This document shows, piece after piece, positions 50,832-59,876 of a stretch of 64,000 nt of DNA. Under the pieces are notes generated by a model. That model was not told the origin of the DNA. It did not search any database and saw only the letters and a list, made by a program, of their open reading frames with translations. The position numbers and the translations under genes were made by a program. Position 1 is the stretch's first letter, and every line of letters starts with the position of its first letter. The stretch comes from an uncultured Pelagibacteraceae bacterium (GTDB taxonomy: Bacteria > Pseudomonadota > Alphaproteobacteria > Pelagibacterales > Pelagibacteraceae), in the NCBI GenBank assembly GCA_902551455.1, contig CACDDC010000003.1:1-64000 (forward strand), in the 5' to 3' direction.

Positions 50832-51559
50832 ATTTTTTCATATCCTGTTTTTTCAAGTTCTTCTGCTAATTCCATGCATCCAGATTTAGCGATTTTTCCG
50901 TTCATCAGTACATGAACAAAATCAGGTTTGATGTAATCAAGTAATCTTTGATAGTGTGTTATTATTAAAAAAGATCTTTCTTTACCTCTTAAAGCGTTAA
51001 CACCTTTTGCTACAATTTTTAAAGCATCAATATCAAGTCCAGAATCTGTCTCATCTAGTATAGCCATTTTTGGCTCAATCAACGACATTTGAAGAATTTC
51101 ATTTTTTTTCTTTTCGCCTCCTGAAAATCCAACATTTAATTGTCTATTTAAAATTTTCTCATCTATTTTTAATTCTGATGCTTTTTTTTTAACAATTTTT
51201 AAAAATTCTAATGCATCAAGTTCTTTTTGTCCTTTTGATTTTCTAATTGCATTTAAAGATGTTTTTAAAAAATTTGATGTATTCACTCCTGGTATTTCTA
51301 AAGGATATTGAAAAGCTAAAAATAAACCTTTGTGAGCTCTCTCTTCAATCGCTAAATTAAATAAATCATTATTTTCATAACTAACTTTTCCTGAAATATC
51401 ATAACCTTTTTTTCCTGAAAGAATATTTGCTAATGTGCTTTTACCAGATCCATTAGGTCCCATAATCGCATGCACTTCCCCTGGCTTAATTTTTAAAGAT
51501 AAGCCATTTAATATAGACTTTTTATCTATTTTTGCAGAAAGATTATGAATATTTAACAT
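50828..51559 (-). CDS. sufC: SufC ATPase of SufBCD
   Basis: A 243-residue ABC-type ATPase: Walker A GPNGSGKST, signature FSGGEKKKNEI (typical SufC), Walker B MAILDETDSGLDIDAL and switch His LIITHYQRLL. It drives conformational change of SufBD for cluster assembly; it is not a transporter. One-base overlap with sufB. Confidence 0.95.
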   Translation of the reverse strand: MLNIHNLSAKIDKKSILNGLSLKIKPGEVHAIMGPNGSGKSTLANILSGKKGYDISGKVSYENNDLFNLAIEERAHKGLFLAFQYPLEIPGVNTSNFLKTSLNAIRKSKGQKELDALEFLKIVKKKASELKIDEKILNRQLNVGFSGGEKKKNEILQMSLIEPKMAILDETDSGLDIDALKIVAKGVNALRGKERSFLIITHYQRLLDYIKPDFVHVLMNGKIAKSGCMELAEELEKTGYEKI

Positions 51560-52995
51560 TAGCCTACGCTACCTTCCAAACTAATACCTACAAGTTTTTG
51601 GGCCTCTACTGCAAATTCCATAGGCAATTGTTGTAAAACTTCTTTACAAAATCCATTTACAATTAAACTAACAGCTTCTTCTTGATTTAAGCCTCTTTGA
51701 TTACAATAAAATAATTGTTCATCGCTAATTTTTGATGTTGTAGCTTCGTGTTCCACATTAGCTAATGAATTTTTGTTTCTAATATAAGGTACAGTATGTG
51801 CACCACATTTATTTCCAATCAGTAGTGAGTCACATTGAGTATAATTTCTTGAATTAATTGCATTTCTTCCAATATCTACGAGTCCTCTGTATGTATTGTC
51901 GGCAAATCCTGCAGAAATTCCTTTTGAAATAATTTTACTTTTTGTATTTTTTCCTAAATGAGTCATTTTTGTACCAGTGTCTGCTTTTTGGTAATTATTT
52001 GTAATAGCAATTGAATAAAATTCTCCTATTGAATTATCCCCCATCAAAATACAGCTTGGATATTTCCAGGTTATAGCTGATCCAGTTTCTACTTGAGTCC
52101 ATGATATTTTTGAGTTTTTACCTTTACATAATCCTCTTTTAGTAACAAAATTATAAATTCCTCCTTTTCCATCTTTGTCTCCCGGATACCAATTTTGTAC
52201 AGTTGAATATTTTATTTCCGCATCATCTAATGCTACGAGTTCTACATTAGCTGCGTGAAGTTGATTTTCATCTCTCATTGGTGCAGTACATCCTTCAAGA
52301 TAACTTACATAGCTTCCTTTATCTGCAATAATTAAAGTTCTTTCAAATTGACCTGTTTGGGATGCATTTATCCTAAAATAAGTAGATAATTCCATTGGAC
52401 ATCTTACGTTTTCAGGTATGTATACAAATGATCCATCGGTGAAAACAGCTGAGTTCAAAGTTGCAAAATAATGATCTGTTATTGGTATTACAGAGCCTAA
52501 ATATTTTTTAACAAGGTCTGGATGTTTTTGTATTGCTTCAGATATCGAACAAAAAATTATACCTTTCTCTGTTAATTTTTCTTTAAAAGTGGTTGCAACT
52601 GAAACTGAGTCAAAAACTGCATCTACCGCTATATTATTTAATCTCTTTTGTTCTTGGAGAGGAATACCAAGTTTTTTATATGTTTCTAATAATTTTGGAT
52701 CTAATTCATCAAGACTTTTTGGCTTTTCTTTAAAACTTTTTGGTGCGGAGTAATAATATAAATCTTGATAATTGATTTTAGGATATTTGGGTTTCTGCCA
52801 ATTAGGTTCCTTTAGAACTTTTAGTCTTTTGTAAGCTTTAAGTCTCCAATCGAGTAACCATTTTGGTTCTTTTTTTATTTTTGAAATAAATTTTATTACT
52901 TCTTCGTTAAGTCCTTTTGGTGCCTTTATAGTCTCAATGTCTGTTGAAAAACCATATTTATACTCCTTTAATTTTTCTAGCTCTTTTTCTCTCAT
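51559..52995 (-). CDS. sufB: SufB, Fe-S scaffold subunit
   Basis: A 478-residue scaffold protein. Characteristic segments are [84 protein letters not shown] and [14 protein letters not shown]. It builds the nascent cluster with SufC and SufD. It starts four bases inside the end of the iscR gene, so the regulator and scaffold are co-translated. Confidence 0.95.
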   Translation of the reverse strand: MREKELEKLKEYKYGFSTDIETIKAPKGLNEEVIKFISKIKKEPKWLLDWRLKAYKRLKVLKEPNWQKPKYPKINYQDLYYYSAPKSFKEKPKSLDELDPKLLETYKKLGIPLQEQKRLNNIAVDAVFDSVSVATTFKEKLTEKGIIFCSISEAIQKHPDLVKKYLGSVIPITDHYFATLNSAVFTDGSFVYIPENVRCPMELSTYFRINASQTGQFERTLIIADKGSYVSYLEGCTAPMRDENQLHAANVELVALDDAEIKYSTVQNWYPGDKDGKGGIYNFVTKRGLCKGKNSKISWTQVETGSAITWKYPSCILMGDNSIGEFYSIAITNNYQKADTGTKMTHLGKNTKSKIISKGISAGFADNTYRGLVDIGRNAINSRNYTQCDSLLIGNKCGAHTVPYIRNKNSLANVEHEATTSKISDEQLFYCNQRGLNQEEAVSLIVNGFCKEVLQQLPMEFAVEAQKLVGISLEGSVG

Positions 52996-53414
52996 TTATT
53001 CTCTATCTGCTGATTAATTAAATCATTTAAATTTTTCTTTTCAAAAAAAATATTTATATAAGTCTCGAGTTCATCCCAAAGATTATGAGTTATACATTTT
53101 GTAGATTTTCCATTACATGCTTTTTTTGATTTTTTGTTGCACTTAACTGTTTTTACTTTCTCGTCTACTGCATAAAAAATTTCAGACAGTTTAATTTTTG
53201 AAGGTTCTTTGTTTAAAAGATAACCACCATTTATACCTCTTGTACTATTTACAATATTTTTTTTTTTTAATTTTAAAAATATTTGTTCTAGATATAGTAA
53301 AGAAATACCTTGTCTTAGAGATATATCTCTAAGTGAAACAGGACCCTTTGGATCAAATTTAGCAAGATCAGCAAGAGCCATAACAGCATATCTTCCTTTG
53401 GTAGTAAGCTTCAT
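52992..53414 (-). CDS. iscR: Rrf2-family Fe-S regulator, IscR-like
   Basis: A 140-residue winged-helix protein: [18 protein letters not shown] and the recognition helix region [31 protein letters not shown]. Cluster ligands C92, C100, C107 and H110 (VKCNK...ACNGK...KCITH) match the Cys3-His set of IscR, with spacing slightly longer than E. coli (92, 98, 104, 107). It is the first gene of the suf operon, and a near-perfect IscR type 1 site lies in its promoter, so holo-IscR is expected to repress its own operon. Confidence 0.92.
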   Translation of the reverse strand: MKLTTKGRYAVMALADLAKFDPKGPVSLRDISLRQGISLLYLEQIFLKLKKKNIVNSTRGINGGYLLNKEPSKIKLSEIFYAVDEKVKTVKCNKKSKKACNGKSTKCITHNLWDELETYINIFFEKKNLNDLINQQIENK

Positions 53415-53443
53415 AATCCTTTATTTATGCGATTTATATATAT

Positions 53444-53468
53444 ATACCCGACTAATTTAGTCAAGTAT
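53444..53468. promoter_or_regulatory. IscR type 1 operator over the suf operon promoter
   Basis: The 25 bases ATACCCGACTAATTTAGTC plus AAGTAT fit the E. coli type 1 consensus ATASYYGACTRWWWYAGTCRRSTAT at every position. Centre to iscR start is about 42 bases. On the minus strand, TTGACT (53464-53459) can be a -35 with TATATA-like -10 about 17 bases on, so bound IscR would block RNA polymerase. Confidence 0.88.
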
Positions 53469-53482
53469 TTAGAGATTAAAAC

Positions 53483-53512
53483 TTGCATTTTAGCACTCTA
53501 CTTTGGTACAAA
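53483..53512 (+). promoter_or_regulatory. Possible promoter of the alpha/beta hydrolase gene
   Basis: TTGCAT (53483-53488), an 18-base spacer and TGG-TACAAA (53507-53512) could be a plus-strand promoter with an extended -10. It lies within the iscR-hydrolase gap and is not overlapped by the IscR site. Only pattern-based. Confidence 0.3.
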
Positions 53513-53549
53513 ATAAAAAAATTTTTGAGATTGATTATCATTAACTTTT

Positions 53550-54206
53550 ATGGATAGCAAAATTGTTGAAATATTTATTCCTGGGCCTGCTGGCAGGTTG
53601 GAAGCTAAATATTTTAAAAGTAAAAAAAATACATCACCTATAGCTTTAGTTCTACACCCACATCCTCAATATGGCGGAACAATGAACAATAAAGTTGTTG
53701 TAGACACTTTTCATGTTTTTATGGAAAATAACTTTTCAGTTTGTAGAGTAAATTTTCGTGGTGTTGGTAAAAGTGATGGTGAATTTGATAATGGACAAGG
53801 AGAATTAGCTGACGCTGCTGCTGCATTAGATTGGTTGGAGAGAGAAAATTTTGATAATTCACAATGTTGGATATCAGGATTTTCATTTGGTTCTCTAATT
53901 GCGATGCAATTGCTCATGAGGAGACCTGAAATAAATAGATTTATTGCAATCTCTCCACAACCAAATGTATATGATTTTTCTTTTCTATCACCATGCCCTA
54001 CTTCTGGTTTAATGATATATGGAAAAAAAGATGAACTTGTTCCTACAGAAAATATAAATGAATTAAATAAAAGATTAAGTGCTCAAAAAGGAATTGACGT
54101 TAAATTTGATCTTATAGCAGATGCCAATCATTTTTTTGCAAAAGCAGAACAATCATTAATCAAATCTTTGGATAAATATATTAAAAAAGAGTCAGCTTTA
54201 TATTAA
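53550..54206 (+). CDS. Alpha/beta hydrolase (COG2945-type)
   Basis: A 218-residue cytosolic alpha/beta hydrolase. Oxyanion region LHPHPQYGGTMNNKVV, nucleophile elbow SGFSFGSLI (Ser), acid region GKKDELVPT (Asp) and the His in ADANHFF complete a triad. COG2945-type proteins are common in proteobacteria; the natural substrate is unknown. It is divergent from iscR and overlaps anmK by four bases at its 3' end. Confidence 0.82.
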   Translation: MDSKIVEIFIPGPAGRLEAKYFKSKKNTSPIALVLHPHPQYGGTMNNKVVVDTFHVFMENNFSVCRVNFRGVGKSDGEFDNGQGELADAAAALDWLERENFDNSQCWISGFSFGSLIAMQLLMRRPEINRFIAISPQPNVYDFSFLSPCPTSGLMIYGKKDELVPTENINELNKRLSAQKGIDVKFDLIADANHFFAKAEQSLIKSLDKYIKKESALY

Positions 54207-55309
54207 AAATTTTTTACCAATACTCCACCAGTACATGGTTTTTTGCAACCAGTAGTTTTTGGAAAAGAAATTGGTAATTTAAGGTATGATCTTATTGCAA
54301 GATAAGCAAAAGCTTGAGATTCTACAAAATCTCCGTCAATCCCATATTTATCAATTAATTTTATTTCTGTACTTTTTTTTTTTAATTTTTCGACCAAAAA
54401 ATTATTTTTTCTTCCACCACCACATAAAATTATTTTTTCTTTGTCACTATGGATTATACAATCTAATCTTATAGCAGTAAGTTCTGTCAATGTTGCGGCA
54501 CCATCTTCTAGAGATAATTTATTAAAACTATCTACAAATTTAAAATCTTTTATATCAAACGAAGATGATGGCTCCCGATTGTTAAAAAAATAAGAATTAT
54601 AGAATTCTATTTCAGTCAAACATATATTATTTATTTTGCCTTTCTTGGCTATTAAACCTTTGTTATCGAATTTATTTTTTGTTTTTTTTCTAATCCATTC
54701 ATCAATCATACAATTTCCTGGCCCTATGTCACCAGCAGTTACATCATCAAGCTTATAATTTTTTATATAAGTATGATTTGCTATGCCACCTATATTTAAA
54801 ACTGTAACTGGCAAATTAACTTTTATTTTTTTAACTATTAATTGATGAAATATTGGTGCAAGAGGAGCTCCTCTACCACCATTTTTTAAATCATTTTGTC
54901 TAAAGTCATAAACAACTGTTTTCTTAGTTAATTTTGACAGAAGTTTTCCATCACCAAGTTGTTTGGTAATTTTTTTATCATCATTGTGAAAAATAGTTTG
55001 GCCATGAAATCCTATAAAATCTATATTTACTTTCTTTTTCTTTAGAATTTCATTAACTGCTTTAGCATGAAAAATTGTTATCTCTTTTTCAACAGATTTT
55101 ATTAGTTTTTGATGTTTTTTTAGATCTTTTGAGCTTTTTATTTTATCTCTAAGAGTTGTTAAATTTTTATAGATATTTTTAGGATATTCAAAATACTTAT
55201 CTAAAATTACCTTATATTCAGACTTTCCATCTGTTTGAATAATTGATGCATCAACTCCATCCATTGATGTTCCGCTCATTAAACCGAGACTATAATAGCT
55301 TTTATTCAT
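54203..55309 (-). CDS. anmK: Anhydro-N-acetylmuramic acid kinase AnmK
   Basis: A 368-residue sugar kinase of the ASKHA fold: LMSGTSMDGVDASI at the N-terminus, GFHGQTIFH, VLNIGGIANHTYI and GPGNCMIDEW. It phosphorylates and opens 1,6-anhydro-MurNAc in peptidoglycan recycling. Full length. Divergent from tyrS. It follows the pattern common in SAR11 of AnmK next to TyrS. Confidence 0.93.
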   Translation of the reverse strand: MNKSYYSLGLMSGTSMDGVDASIIQTDGKSEYKVILDKYFEYPKNIYKNLTTLRDKIKSSKDLKKHQKLIKSVEKEITIFHAKAVNEILKKKKVNIDFIGFHGQTIFHNDDKKITKQLGDGKLLSKLTKKTVVYDFRQNDLKNGGRGAPLAPIFHQLIVKKIKVNLPVTVLNIGGIANHTYIKNYKLDDVTAGDIGPGNCMIDEWIRKKTKNKFDNKGLIAKKGKINNICLTEIEFYNSYFFNNREPSSSFDIKDFKFVDSFNKLSLEDGAATLTELTAIRLDCIIHSDKEKIILCGGGRKNNFLVEKLKKKSTEIKLIDKYGIDGDFVESQAFAYLAIRSYLKLPISFPKTTGCKKPCTGGVLVKNF

Positions 55310-55364
55310 ATATTTTTTAATTAATTTAAATAAAGTATATTGATTCTACACTGTTTTTAAAAAT

Positions 55365-56585
55365 ATGGAAAATTCATTTCTAAAAGAATTCAAAGATAGA
55401 GAATATTTTAATCAATGTACTAATTCTCAAGAGTTAGAACAATTGATGAATAAAAAAAAAATCAAAGCATATATTGGCTTTGATTGTACTGCGCCAAGTC
55501 TACATGTGGGAAGTTTATTGCAAATAATGTGTCTTAGACTACTACAAAAACATGGACACCAGCCTATTGTATTGTTGGGTGGAGGTACAACAAGAATTGG
55601 GGATCCTTCTGGTAAGGAAGAAACTAGAAAAATACTCTCAGAAAAACATATTGAAAAAAATATTAAAAATATTGAAAAAGTTTTCAAAATATATTTGAAA
55701 ACAAGTAATCCAAAATTAAAGCCAATCTTTGTAAATAATTATAAATGGCTTGGAAAATTAAATTATATTAAATTTTTAAGAGAAATTGGAAAACATTTTA
55801 CTATTAATAAAATGTTAAGTTTTGATAGTGTTAAGTTGAGATTAGATAGAGAGCAATCTCTCAGCTATATGGAATTTAATTATATGATTTTACAGGCTTA
55901 TGATTTTCTTGAACTAAATAAATCAAAGAATTGTGTCATGCAAATAGGTGGATCAGATCAATGGGGTAATATTGTAAATGGTGTTGATCTTATTAAAAGA
56001 CATTCCAGTAAACAAGTCTTTGGTTTAACAACTCCTCTAATAACTTTGGCTTCAGGTGCTAAGATGGGTAAAACAGAGAAAGGTGCCGTTTGGCTAGATA
56101 ATAAACTTTTATCTTCTTATGATTATTGGCAGTTTTGGAGAAATACCGATGATAGAGATGTTCAAAAATTTCTAAAAATGTTCACTGACTTAGATTTAGA
56201 TAAAATTGATAAAATTAAAAATAAAGATATTAATAAACTCAAAATCATTTTAGCTAATGAAGCAACTGCTATGTTGCATGGAAAATTAGAATCTGAAAAA
56301 GCAGAAAAAACTGCAAAAAAAACTTTTGAAGAAAATTTATCAGGAGACAGTTTGCCTTCTATAAAAGTAAAAGAAAATATTAACATAGTAGATGTTATTA
56401 TTATCTCTAAACTCGAAAGCTCAAAAAGTGAGATAAGAAGATTAATAAAAGGAAATGGTATTAAAGTTAATAATATAGTTGTAGAAAATGACAAACTCGA
56501 AATAAAAAAAAATCTTTTAAATGATCAAGGTTTTTTTAAATTATCAATAGGAAAGAAAAAACATATAAAAGTAATTATTGATTAG
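55365..56585 (+). CDS. tyrS: Tyrosyl-tRNA synthetase
   Basis: A 406-residue class I synthetase. The HIGH-type site is PSLHVGSLL, Tyr/ATP-binding parts include YDFLELNKS and QIGGSDQWGNIVNG, and the KMSKS-type loop is GAKMGKTEKGAVW. The C-terminal S4-type RNA-binding region (SSKSEIRRLIKGNGIKVNN) is present. Its end overlaps the AsmA-like gene by 11 bases. Confidence 0.95.
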   Translation: MENSFLKEFKDREYFNQCTNSQELEQLMNKKKIKAYIGFDCTAPSLHVGSLLQIMCLRLLQKHGHQPIVLLGGGTTRIGDPSGKEETRKILSEKHIEKNIKNIEKVFKIYLKTSNPKLKPIFVNNYKWLGKLNYIKFLREIGKHFTINKMLSFDSVKLRLDREQSLSYMEFNYMILQAYDFLELNKSKNCVMQIGGSDQWGNIVNGVDLIKRHSSKQVFGLTTPLITLASGAKMGKTEKGAVWLDNKLLSSYDYWQFWRNTDDRDVQKFLKMFTDLDLDKIDKIKNKDINKLKIILANEATAMLHGKLESEKAEKTAKKTFEENLSGDSLPSIKVKENINIVDVIIISKLESSKSEIRRLIKGNGIKVNNIVVENDKLEIKKNLLNDQGFFKLSIGKKKHIKVIID

Positions 56586-58785
56586 ATTTTTTTATTTTCT
56601 CCAGTGTTCTAGTTATAAATCTCGGTGTTAATGTTTTTATTGGATTAACTGTAGTTTTTAAATTTTTCGGAGGGCCTTTAATTTTAAAACTTACTCCAAA
56701 AACTCCTTCTCCTTTTTTCTTTCCAACCAAAATTTTACCAATGACTTTAATTTTTCCTATAAATTTATTTATAGTCGTTGCGGGTACTAATGTACCCCTT
56801 AAACTGATTAATTCATTTGACTGGATGTAGCCTTCCATTAGAATTGAAATTGATGGACCTATAGAATAAATTTCATCAATAGTAATTAATTTATCTTTAG
56901 TTGAATAATTCATTTCAAATTCATCAAATCTTATACCTTCTCCAGTAAGCAAGTCAGCTATACCCTGTAAAGAAGCAAGGGTTAATAGTTTTGCTAAAAT
57001 TGGAACTTTTTTAACTTTAAAATCATATATTTTGATTTGTGAAACAGTTTTATTTGTATTTTGTGTAGAAGAATAATCTAAAACACCATCTTCAAAACCT
57101 TTGATAAATTTAAAATTTCTTACAAAAGGTAAAGCTCTATCTGAATATAAAGTTGTAACTTTTTCATTACTTTGTAGAGATTTTATTGTTAAAAAAAATT
57201 TATCATTTTTAGAAAAAATAGAATTTAAATTTAAGTCTACAATATTATTTTTTTTTAATTTAAGATTTCCATTTAAATTTAGAGCAATAGTATCTTTATC
57301 TAGATAAACTTTTTTTAAATCTATACTAATTTTAGAATTTATTTCTTTGAATATATCAAAAAAGTTTGTTTGTTTTTCAGTATCTGTAATATTTTCTATT
57401 AATTTAATACTATCGTAACTTTTTCCAGATATAAAATAATTTGGTTTATCATATATGATATTAAATTGATTAATAATATTATTGTTAGTCAAATAATTAA
57501 AAGTTGCTTTTTTAAAATTTAATATTTTATTTTTTGGATTTAATTTAAGTTCATTTATTGAGAAATTGTTATTGCTTTCAGAATAAATTATTTTTTTTAA
57601 AATTAAATTTTTATTTTTTTCGTATTTTCCTACTATATTTAAATTAGATTTAATTTGAGTATCTTTTAAATAACTTATTTCATTTAGAATTAATTTATTT
57701 TGATTAATATCGACATTTACATCAAAATTATAAATACCTTTTGTGCTTTTTATATCAAATTTTATCTGATCTTCATTGTTATTTATTTTATAAATAGTGT
57801 CACCAGATATTTTAAGATTTTTTTTATTGTAAATAATATTTAAATTAATTTTTTTTAAATTAATTTTATCTTTATAATCTGGTAGATAATTTTTTAAAAT
57901 TTTTACATCTCCAACATAATCTATATCGTAAATACTTAATACAGAATTAACTTCTAAATTTTTTATTTTAAATTTTTTATTTAATTTAAATGAAAATTTG
58001 CTTGAATTTTCGAATTCTGAATTGTTGATTTTAAAAAAATTAATTTCATTTAAATTGAATAGTTTTAGCAATTTTAAATTAAAATTTGTTTTATTATTAT
58101 TTATACTGCCTTGGAAAAAATAATCTGAATTAATTTTTTTTATTTCAATTAAATCTGAATTAAATTTAGTATTTTCTAAATTTAAATTAATATTTTTAAT
58201 TTCTAAATCATTTTTTATATATTTAAAATCAAGTTTAATCTGATCATATGAATAATTATTTAAATATTTTATTTTTCCATCATCAATATTGCCTTTGATA
58301 ACATAGTTTGATTTTATTTTACCTTTTGCATTGAATTCTAGTTGTATTGTTGCTTCTATATTACCTTGTTTTATAAATTGAGATAAAATTAAATATGTAG
58401 GTGAATTATCAATTTGTCTTGTAATATATATTATATCTTTGATTTTATTTTTTTTTGTTTTAATAAATAAGTTTTTTATTCCAAAATCATTTATTAAATA
58501 AGATTTAATAGAAATGTTAGAACTTATACTCTCAATATTTACTATCTTATCATCAAAGTATAATGTTGGATTTTTCGTTTGAATCTTTATTGACAAATTA
58601 ATTATATCTAAAAGTAATTTTACTTTATTTAAATCAACACTAATTCGACTATCATATGATTTTATTTGATTTTTAATTGTTGAATTAAATTTGTTAGTTT
58701 CTAATCCTATAAAATTTAAATAACCTATAAAACTAATTAATAAAAATATTAAAAATAAAAAAAATAATAAAAATCTTTTAATCAT
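56575..58785 (-). CDS. AsmA/YhdP-like envelope protein
   Basis: A 736-residue protein with one N-terminal membrane helix (FLLFFLFLIFLLISFIGYLNFIG) and a long, low-complexity Asn/Lys/Ile-rich periplasmic region of beta-strand repeats. The C-terminal part (GFEDGVLDYSSTQN...LTLASLQGIADLLTGEGIRFDEFEMNY...ISILMEGYIQ...LRGTLVPA) is the AsmA-like/DUF3971 C-terminal domain of the AsmA/TamB/YhdP lipid-transport bridge group. Likely role: phospholipid transport to, or assembly of, the outer membrane. It overlaps prfB by eight bases. Confidence 0.78.
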   Translation of the reverse strand: MIKRFLLFFLFLIFLLISFIGYLNFIGLETNKFNSTIKNQIKSYDSRISVDLNKVKLLLDIINLSIKIQTKNPTLYFDDKIVNIESISSNISIKSYLINDFGIKNLFIKTKKNKIKDIIYITRQIDNSPTYLILSQFIKQGNIEATIQLEFNAKGKIKSNYVIKGNIDDGKIKYLNNYSYDQIKLDFKYIKNDLEIKNINLNLENTKFNSDLIEIKKINSDYFFQGSINNNKTNFNLKLLKLFNLNEINFFKINNSEFENSSKFSFKLNKKFKIKNLEVNSVLSIYDIDYVGDVKILKNYLPDYKDKINLKKINLNIIYNKKNLKISGDTIYKINNNEDQIKFDIKSTKGIYNFDVNVDINQNKLILNEISYLKDTQIKSNLNIVGKYEKNKNLILKKIIYSESNNNFSINELKLNPKNKILNFKKATFNYLTNNNIINQFNIIYDKPNYFISGKSYDSIKLIENITDTEKQTNFFDIFKEINSKISIDLKKVYLDKDTIALNLNGNLKLKKNNIVDLNLNSIFSKNDKFFLTIKSLQSNEKVTTLYSDRALPFVRNFKFIKGFEDGVLDYSSTQNTNKTVSQIKIYDFKVKKVPILAKLLTLASLQGIADLLTGEGIRFDEFEMNYSTKDKLITIDEIYSIGPSISILMEGYIQSNELISLRGTLVPATTINKFIGKIKVIGKILVGKKKGEGVFGVSFKIKGPPKNLKTTVNPIKTLTPRFITRTLEKIKKSNQ

Positions 58786-59876
58786 TAATTTTGTATAAAG
58801 AGCTTTCTAAAAATTCATCTATTTGTCCATTTAATACTTTATCAGGACTTGTGTTTTCAACATTAGTTCTATTATCTTTTACCAATCTGTAGGGATGTAA
58901 AACATAAGATCTTATCTGATGTCCCCAGCCAATATCTGTTTTACTATTTTCTAAATTTTTAGACACCTCTTCCTTCTTTTTTAATTCATGTTCATAAAGT
59001 CTTGCTTTAAGCATGTTCATGCAAGTTTCTTTATTTTTGTGTTGAGATCTTTCGTTTTGACATTGAACTACTATTTTTGTTGGAATATGTGTTATTCTAA
59101 CTGCGCTATCAGTTGTATTTACATGCTGTCCGCCTGCACCACTAGATCTGTATGTATCTATTCTTAAATCTTTATCCAAAATCTCTATATTTATATTTTC
59201 ATCAACTACTGGATAGACCCAAACACTGGCAAAACTTGTATGTCTTCTTGCGCCTGAATCAAATGGAGAAATTCTAACTAATCTATGTATTCCAGACTCA
59301 GATTTTAAATACCCAAATACATATTCTCCTACAATTTTAATTATTGATGATTTGATACCAGCCTCATCTCCTTTGTGTTCACTTATCATATGAGTTGTAA
59401 AATTTCTGTTGGAAGACCATTTCATATACATCCTCCTAAGCATTTCTGCCCAATCCTGGCTTTCTGTACCACCGGCACCAGCGTGAATTTCAAGATAAGC
59501 GTTTAAACTATCTGTTTCATTAGACAAAAAACATTTTATTTCGTTTTTTTTAACAATATTTAATAATTTCTTTAAATTATTAAAAGAGTCATTAATTATT
59601 GTTTTATTGTTTTCTTCAACTGCTAGCTCATATAAATCAATAAGTTCACTGCACTCTTTCATTGACGAACTATAAGTATTCACTATATCTTCAAATAATT
59701 TTTTATCTTTGAGAGTTTGTTCTGCTTGATTTTTTTTTTTCCAAAAATTTTGGTCTACAATTTTTAAATTAATTTCATCTAATTTTGAATAAATATTATT
59801 TTGTTCAAAGATACTCCTTGATTCTATTATTTATTTTTTCAATTTCAATTTTGTATGATGTTATGTCTTGTTCCAT
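58778..59876 (-). CDS. prfB: Peptide chain release factor 2 with programmed +1 frameshift
   Basis: The track shows only the long second frame (58778-59683). The gene starts at ATG 59876 with MEQDITSYKIEIEKINNRIKEYL, then TGA; a +1 shift joins LEQNNIYSKLDEINLKIVDQ and the rest, about 365 residues. RF2 landmarks are the stop-reading SPF in VRISPFDSG and the GGQ in SSGAGGQHVNT. The shift site is the classic autoregulatory one: low RF2 stalls at UGA and shifts. It overlaps mrcA by one base. Confidence 0.95.
59805..59819 (-). promoter_or_regulatory. prfB: prfB programmed frameshift site
   Basis: On the minus strand the sequence reads AAGGAG-TAT-CTT-TGA: an internal Shine-Dalgarno sequence three bases before the slippery CTT codon and in-frame TGA (59805-59807), as in E. 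coli (AGGGGGTATCTTTGA). The ribosome slips +1 from CUU-UGA when RF2 is scarce. Confidence 0.95.

Noticed and set aside
53489-53500. TTAGCACTC upstream of the hydrolase gene, a half of the HrcA CIRCE element
   Set aside because: The second half GAGTGCTAA is not found at the nine-base spacing, and the downstream gene is not a chaperone.
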